DNA from: Hyphomicrobiales bacterium
GTDB taxonomy: Bacteria; Pseudomonadota; Alphaproteobacteria; Rhizobiales; Rhizobiaceae
NCBI GenBank assembly: GCA_900469445.1
Contig: UBXM01000003.1
Coordinates: 1-37,917, forward strand
Direction: 5' to 3'
DNA: 37,917 nt
Shown here: piece by piece, positions 33,314 to 37,917 of the stretch
How positions within the stretch are numbered: position 1 is the stretch's first letter
Layout of the letters: every line of letters begins with the position of its first letter
Translations under genes and position numbers: made by a program
The notes under the pieces: generated by a model
Database searches by the model: none
The model's input: only the letters and a program-made list of their open reading frames with translations
Told to the model about the DNA's origin: nothing

Positions 33314-33541
33314 TTCCAGTGAAAACCTGTGGCCAATCAGCAACTGCTAAAGACTTGCTGTCATATCTTCTGGACGATCGCATCGCCTGCTATATCATTG
33401 AAGTGAAAGGCGGGCGGACCGGGTTCTGGAACAGTGTCGATCAAAGCGGCCGGGAGAAGCATTCTCCGGGCGGTTCGGGATACTGAAATGACGAGATCGG
33501 GATACCCTGCCGAACGTGCAAGTCGGAGATCACAAGCAGCG

Positions 33542-33973
33542 ATGCGCCCCACAAGCTTTTCAACCGTGCTGTTGACCCTTTGCGGAATTGCGGTCGTTTC
33601 CGGATGCACTTCGACGTCCCGCTCCACAGCCGGTGCGCGGGGGCTGTTGTCGCCGAAACCGTCTGCATCGGCAGGTTACATCACTGCCCTGCAGGGCGGC
33701 ATTGTCGGGCGCAGCGGCGCCGAGCTTTCGTCCAGCGATCGTTCGCGGGCGCTGGAAGCGGAGTACAGGGCTCTGGAAGAGACGGCCGGCGGACAGCCGG
33801 TCCAATGGAAGGGCGACGGCGCCAATGGCGAGGTGGTTGCCAACGCCCCATATCAGGTCGGCGCGCAGAACTGCCGGCAGTATCGACACACGGTGACGGT
33901 CAACGGCAAGGATATGGTGGCGAGAGGAGCCGCCTGCCGCAATTCCGACGGCACATGGACGCCTCTGAGCTGA
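33542..33973 (+). CDS. Small lipoprotein (surface antigen-like), 143 residues
   Basis: A predicted outer-membrane lipoprotein. MRPTSFSTVLLTLCGIAVVS-GC has the lipobox VVSGC with the lipidated Cys22. The mature domain contains SSDRSRALEAEYRALEETAG and QPVQWKGDGANGEVVANAPY, with a terminal CRQYRHTVTVNGKDMVARGA region, resembling the 17-kDa surface antigen family (RT0821/Lpp0805 type). The start is the ATG at 33542; the frame is open farther upstream without a signal-peptide fit. It stands alone between feuQ and ccmI. The gap 33314-33541 holds no other gene. Confidence 0.8.
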   Translation: MRPTSFSTVLLTLCGIAVVSGCTSTSRSTAGARGLLSPKPSASAGYITALQGGIVGRSGAELSSSDRSRALEAEYRALEETAGGQPVQWKGDGANGEVVANAPYQVGAQNCRQYRHTVTVNGKDMVARGAACRNSDGTWTPLS

Positions 33974-33994
33974 AGTAACGTGTCACCACGCATT

Positions 33995-34108
33995 CGTGAA
34001 TTTGATATAGGTCATGGCCGTTGATAGACATTCCCATAAGTCTTGAAACGTTCTAAAGACCTTGGCTTGTGACGTGGCCACGGGCCGCGGAGATTTCTCA
34101 AATTCACG
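33995..34108. repeat. Separated inverted repeat upstream of ccmI
   Basis: CGTGAATTTGA at 33995-34005 and its exact inverse TCAAATTCACG at 34098-34108 are 92 bp apart in the gap between the lipoprotein gene and ccmI. Could be chance or a looped regulatory structure; no other signal supports it. Confidence 0.35.
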
Positions 34109-34161
34109 TCAACGGTAGGGGACCGATTGGAAAGTCGCCGCCGTTGCAGTAATTGGCGAAC

Positions 34162-35382
34162 ATGATTTTATGGATCCTTCTTGCGCTCCTGACGGCAATC
34201 GTCGCGGCAGCGTTGCTCTATCCGCTCTATCGGCGTCCCGAGGCGCTTGCGCCTGACAATGCCGGTGAGATCGAGGTTTATCGCGACCAGATGAAGGAAC
34301 TGGATCGGGATCGTGCCGGCGGTCTGATCAGTGCCGAAGAAGCCGAATACGCGCGCGCCGAAATCGGCCGCCGCCTGCTTGCCGCTGCGGGCAAGGAAAA
34401 TGTCGATGCTGCTGACGCGGCAAAGGCGAGCGGATTGCGCAGGATGGCGATCGGCATCGTGACGGTCGCACCGCCCGCCATCGGGCTCTGTCTCTACATC
34501 ATGCTGGGCAGCCCTGGTTTGCCCGATCAGCCGCTGGAAGCGCGGCTGGCGAACCCCGGCAACGACATGTCGCTGCTGGTGGCGAAAGCCGAACGGCATC
34601 TGGCGCAAAACCCCAACGATGGTTCCGGCTGGGATATCCTGGCGCCGATCTATTTCCGCACCGCGCGGCTGGGCGACGCCGAACTTGCCTATCGCAACGC
34701 TATCCGTCTGATCGGGCCCAGTGCGGCGCGTCTGTCCGGCCTCGGCGAGACGCTGGTGGTTGCCAATGACGGTATCGTGACCGAGGATGCCCGCTCTGCC
34801 TTCGAGGAAGCGGTGAAGCTGGAGCCGGGCGATGTCCGCGCCCGTTTTTACGTCGGCGTCGCACAGGAGCAGGCCGGAAAGGCTGACGAAGCGAAAGCGA
34901 CTTTCGAAGAGATCGCCAAGGCCTCGCCGCCCGATGCGCCCTGGATGGGCCTGATCAACGAGCATATCGCCAAGAACGGCGGGTCGGCTGCGGCTTCTGC
35001 CGGCTCCGCGCCCTTCCTGAAAAGCCTGTCGGAAGACGATATGGGCGCGGTCGAGGGCATGTCGCAGGACGATCGCCAGGAGATGATCCGCGGCATGGTC
35101 GACAGCCTCGCCTCGCGGCTCGAAGCGGAACCGGATAATATCGAAGGCTGGCTGCGGCTGGTAAGATCCTACATGGTGCTGGGTGACAGGGAAAAGGCGC
35201 AGGCCGCATTGACGACGGCGCGCGGTCATTTTTCCGCCGACGGAAACGAGGGCCGGCAGCTCGCCGCGCTCGCCGTCGAAACAGGACTGCCGGCCGAAGG
35301 TGCCGGTAAAGCAGAGGCGCCGGACGCTGCGCCGCAGGGGACGGCTCCCCAGGGAGTGGCGCCCGAGGGAGTAACGCAATGA
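34162..35382 (+). CDS. ccmI: Cytochrome c maturation protein CcmI (CycH)
   Basis: A 406-residue protein that presents apocytochrome c to the heme ligation complex. Two helices ([20 protein letters not shown] at the N-terminus and [20 protein letters not shown] at about 95-114) enclose a cytoplasmic loop, and the periplasmic TPR domain contains [20 protein letters not shown] and [20 protein letters not shown] repeats. A TTG at 34153 is three codons upstream; the ATG at 34162 is preferred as it opens directly with the membrane helix. It overlaps ccmE by four bases. The Ala/Pro/Gly tail is low complexity. Confidence 0.92.
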   Translation: MILWILLALLTAIVAAALLYPLYRRPEALAPDNAGEIEVYRDQMKELDRDRAGGLISAEEAEYARAEIGRRLLAAAGKENVDAADAAKASGLRRMAIGIVTVAPPAIGLCLYIMLGSPGLPDQPLEARLANPGNDMSLLVAKAERHLAQNPNDGSGWDILAPIYFRTARLGDAELAYRNAIRLIGPSAARLSGLGETLVVANDGIVTEDARSAFEEAVKLEPGDVRARFYVGVAQEQAGKADEAKATFEEIAKASPPDAPWMGLINEHIAKNGGSAAASAGSAPFLKSLSEDDMGAVEGMSQDDRQEMIRGMVDSLASRLEAEPDNIEGWLRLVRSYMVLGDREKAQAALTTARGHFSADGNEGRQLAALAVETGLPAEGAGKAEAPDAAPQGTAPQGVAPEGVTQ

Positions 35383-35906
35383 CGCGCAAGCAGAAACGAT
35401 TGGCAGTGATCGCCGGCGGCATGAGTTTCATCATCATCGCCGTGTTTCTGGTGATGTTCGCCTTCTCGCAGTCGGTAGCCTATTTCTTCATGCCGGCGGA
35501 TCTGGCGACCGCCAATCTGCAGCCCGGAACCCGCATCAGGCTTGGCGGTCTGGTGGAAGCAGGTTCGGTCAAGCGCGGTCAGGGATCGACGGTGAGTTTT
35601 TCGGTGACCGATGGAAACGCGACCGTGCCGGTAAGCTATACCGGCATTTTGCCCGACCTCTTCCGTGAGGGCCAAGGTGTGGTGACCGAAGGGGCGTTCG
35701 ATGCGACGACCCATGGCTTCGTTGCCGACAGCGTGCTTGCCAAGCATGACGAAAATTACATGCCGAAGGAAGTCGCCGACCGCCTGAAGAAGGACGGTGT
35801 CTGGGAAGACGGGACGGGCAGCGGCATGGCGCCGGCAAAGGAACCGGCTGCACCCGAGGCGGCAAAGGACCCGAAGGGGCAGGTTGTCGGGAGCACTAAG
35901 CCATGA
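35379..35906 (+). CDS. ccmE: Heme chaperone CcmE (CycJ)
   Basis: A 175-residue membrane-anchored heme carrier. N-terminal anchor [22 protein letters not shown]-fold domain, and the heme-binding His123 in [10 protein letters not shown] with Tyr127. The C-terminal tail is rich in Ala, Pro and Lys and is typical of alphaproteobacterial CcmE. It starts in the ccmI stop and ends in the ccmF start (ATGA at both joints). Confidence 0.95.
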   Translation: MTRKQKRLAVIAGGMSFIIIAVFLVMFAFSQSVAYFFMPADLATANLQPGTRIRLGGLVEAGSVKRGQGSTVSFSVTDGNATVPVSYTGILPDLFREGQGVVTEGAFDATTHGFVADSVLAKHDENYMPKEVADRLKKDGVWEDGTGSGMAPAKEPAAPEAAKDPKGQVVGSTKP

Positions 35907-37891
35907 TCGTTGAAATCGGCCATTTCGCACTGGTGCTTTCACTGGCAACCGCGATCATCGTTTCGGTCCTGCCGGTCGTCGGTGCCTATCGCCGCGACGC
36001 CAGCATGATGGCGGTGGGCACGACCGGTTCGCTGGTCATGTTCGGCCTCGTGATGTTGTCCTTCGCGTCGCTGACCTGGGCCTATGTGGTTTCCGATTTC
36101 TCGGTGAAGAACGTCTGGGAAAATTCCCATTCGCTGATGCCGCTGATCTACAAATATTCGGGCGTTTGGGGCAATCACGAAGGCTCGATGATGCTCTGGC
36201 TGCTGATCCTCGTCTTCTTCAGCGCGCTCGTCGCCGTCTTCGGCCGCAATATTCCCGATACGCTGAAGGCCAATGTGCTGGCGGTGCAGGCCTGGATCAG
36301 CCTCGCCTTCCTGCTGTTCATCCTTCTGACCTCCAATCCCTTCACCCGTCTCGATCCGGCGCCGGCGGAAGGTCAGGATCTGAACCCGATCCTGCAGGAT
36401 TTCGGTCTCGCCATCCATCCGCCGCTTCTCTATCTCGGTTATGTCGGTTTCTCGGTCTGTTTTTCCTTTGCCGTTGCGGCACTGATGGAAGGCCGGATCG
36501 ATGCCGCCTGGGCGCGCTGGGTGCGCCCCTGGACGCTCGCCGCATGGACGTTTCTGACCGCCGGTATCGCCATGGGCTCCTATTGGGCCTATTACGAGCT
36601 CGGCTGGGGCGGCTGGTGGTTCTGGGATCCGGTCGAAAACGCCTCCTTCATGCCCTGGCTTGCCGGCACTGCGTTGCTGCACTCGGCGCTGGTCATGGAA
36701 AAGCGCGAGGCGCTGAAGATCTGGACCGTGCTTCTGGCGATCATGACCTTCTCGCTGTCGCTGCTCGGCACCTTCCTGGTGCGTTCGGGCGTGCTGACCT
36801 CGGTCCATGCCTTTGCCACCGACCCGTCGCGCGGTATCTTCATTCTCTGCATTCTGGCGATCTTTATCGGCGGGGCGTTCATGCTGTTTGCATGGCGGGC
36901 GCCGACGCTGAAGGCCGGCGGCCTGTTCGCGCCGATCTCGCGCGAAGGTTCGCTCGTCCTCAACAACCTGATCCTGACGGTTTCGACGGCAACGGTTCTG
37001 ACCGGCACGCTTTATCCGCTGGTGCTGGAAACCCTGACGGGCGAAAAGATCTCGGTTGGCGCGCCCTTCTTCAACATGACCTTCGGCCTGTTGATGCTGC
37101 CGCTTCTGATTGCAGTGCCGCTTGGTCCTATGCTGGCCTGGAAACGCGCCGATCTTCTCGGCGCATTTCAGCGGCTCTGGGTTTTTGCAGGTCTTGCCCT
37201 GCTTGCCGGCCTGGTGCTTTGGTACATGCAGAATGGCGGCCCGATCCTGGTGATCTTCGGGCTGGCGCTCGGCTGCTGGGGCATGCTGGGTGCCGTTGCC
37301 GACCTCTGGTATCGCGGCAATTTCGGCAAGCTGCCGGTGATGACATCGCTGCGCCGCCTCAAAGGCCTGCCGCGCTCCGCCTGGGGCACGGCGCTCGCCC
37401 ATTTCGGCTTGGGCGTGACGGTGATAGGCATCGTCGCCGCGTCGGCCTTCAGCACCGAACATGTCGTTGAAATGAAGCAGGGGCAGACTGCGCAATCCGG
37501 TGGTTATTCGCTGACCTTCGACGGTTTCCGCGAAGCCGTAGGCCCGAATTTCACTGAGGAGCGCGGGCATTTCACCGTCAGCACCGGCGGTGTGGTGGTC
37601 GCCGATGTCTGGTCGTCGAAGCGGATGTACACGGCGCGGCGCATGCCGACGACCGAGGCCGGTATCCTGACCTTCGGGCTCAGCCAGCTTTACGTCTCCC
37701 TCGGTGACCCGATGGACGGCGGCGGTATTGTCGTGCGCATCTGGTGGAAGCCGCTGATCCTGTGCATCTGGGGCGGTTGCCTGATCATGATGATCGGCGG
37801 TTTCGTCTCGCTGTCGGATCGCAGGCTGCGCGTCGGGGCTCCAAGAAGGAAGGCGAAAGCGGTCAAGGCCGTGATGGAGCCGGCGGAATGA
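35903..37891 (+). CDS. ccmF: Heme lyase CcmF (CycK)
   Basis: A 662-residue multi-helix membrane protein that attaches heme to apocytochrome c together with CcmH/CcmI. The tryptophan-rich WWD-type motif [19 protein letters not shown] is at about residues 234-252, and the preceding [10 protein letters not shown] and [11 protein letters not shown] segments hold conserved His. A periplasmic loop precedes the last helix. It starts in the ccmE stop and is the last complete gene. ccmH (cycL) would be expected next. The bases after the stop (about 37895 onward) look like the start of another C-rich intergenic repeat. Confidence 0.96.
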   Translation: MIVEIGHFALVLSLATAIIVSVLPVVGAYRRDASMMAVGTTGSLVMFGLVMLSFASLTWAYVVSDFSVKNVWENSHSLMPLIYKYSGVWGNHEGSMMLWLLILVFFSALVAVFGRNIPDTLKANVLAVQAWISLAFLLFILLTSNPFTRLDPAPAEGQDLNPILQDFGLAIHPPLLYLGYVGFSVCFSFAVAALMEGRIDAAWARWVRPWTLAAWTFLTAGIAMGSYWAYYELGWGGWWFWDPVENASFMPWLAGTALLHSALVMEKREALKIWTVLLAIMTFSLSLLGTFLVRSGVLTSVHAFATDPSRGIFILCILAIFIGGAFMLFAWRAPTLKAGGLFAPISREGSLVLNNLILTVSTATVLTGTLYPLVLETLTGEKISVGAPFFNMTFGLLMLPLLIAVPLGPMLAWKRADLLGAFQRLWVFAGLALLAGLVLWYMQNGGPILVIFGLALGCWGMLGAVADLWYRGNFGKLPVMTSLRRLKGLPRSAWGTALAHFGLGVTVIGIVAASAFSTEHVVEMKQGQTAQSGGYSLTFDGFREAVGPNFTEERGHFTVSTGGVVVADVWSSKRMYTARRMPTTEAGILTFGLSQLYVSLGDPMDGGGIVVRIWWKPLILCIWGGCLIMMIGGFVSLSDRRLRVGAPRRKAKAVKAVMEPAE

Positions 37892-37917
37892 ATAGGAAAA
37901 ACCCCTCCCCAACCCCT

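Noticed and set aside
35939..37912. 657-codon open frame opposite ccmF
   Set aside because: It mirrors the codon pattern of ccmF on the other strand, is rich in His, Arg, Gln and Glu, and has no domain or ribosome site; a GC-rich antisense shadow.

Overview
This window looks like a chromosomal segment from a member of the Rhizobiaceae (Rhizobium/Agrobacterium/Sinorhizobium relatives). The evidence is the high GC content, copies of a RIME-like rhizobial mosaic repeat, a feuN-feuP-feuQ system next to a cytochrome c maturation operon, and a head-to-tail gene transfer agent (GTA) cluster of the Rhodobacter capsulatus type. No tRNA, rRNA, CRISPR array or complete insertion sequence was seen.

Left flank (1-11 kb): an ABC importer ATPase/permease pair of the nitrate/taurine type; a PAS-like/GGEEF diguanylate cyclase; a divergent LysR regulator/aminotransferase pair that closely resembles dgdR-dgdA (2,2-dialkylglycine decarboxylase), with two phased T-N11-A sites between the genes; a TadG-like protein with a von Willebrand A domain; several small hypothetical proteins; SelO; and an ArsC-like reductase in an operon with a dihydrodipicolinate synthase family enzyme.

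GTA region (about 11.1-30.7 kb): the order is putative TerS (g1), TerL (g2), endolysin, Dabb protein, portal (g3), toxin-antitoxin pair, g3.5-like, prohead protease (g4), capsid (g5), g6, g7, g8, major tail protein (g9), g10, g10.1, short tape measure (g11), g12, g13, NlpC/P60 peptidase (g14), the large tip protein (g15) and a holin-like gene. The structural frames are intact. The holin-like gene is frameshifted in this sequence. Added genes and repeats sit at several junctions: minus-strand genes at four of them (a 41-aa protein, a 66-aa membrane protein, an MFS transporter and a possible 29-aa ORF), a toxin-antitoxin module with a perfect palindromic operator, and two 140-bp RIME-like elements. 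TerL carries an unusual N-terminal extension made of a 327-bp in-frame tandem duplication. Each unit contains a palindromic repeat that must be translated if TerL is made.

Right flank (30.7-37.9 kb): feuN (small exported inhibitor), feuP and feuQ (response regulator and sensor kinase), preceded by CATTCA-type direct repeats at 10-11 bp spacing. These are followed by a small lipoprotein gene and ccmI-ccmE-ccmF, whose start and stop codons overlap. The operon probably continues beyond the window.

The most interesting parts are the translated palindromic repeats in TerL, the toxin-antitoxin pair and minus-strand genes lodged between GTA genes, the hairpin-rich 326-bp insert between g14 and g15, and the phased repeats upstream of feuN.
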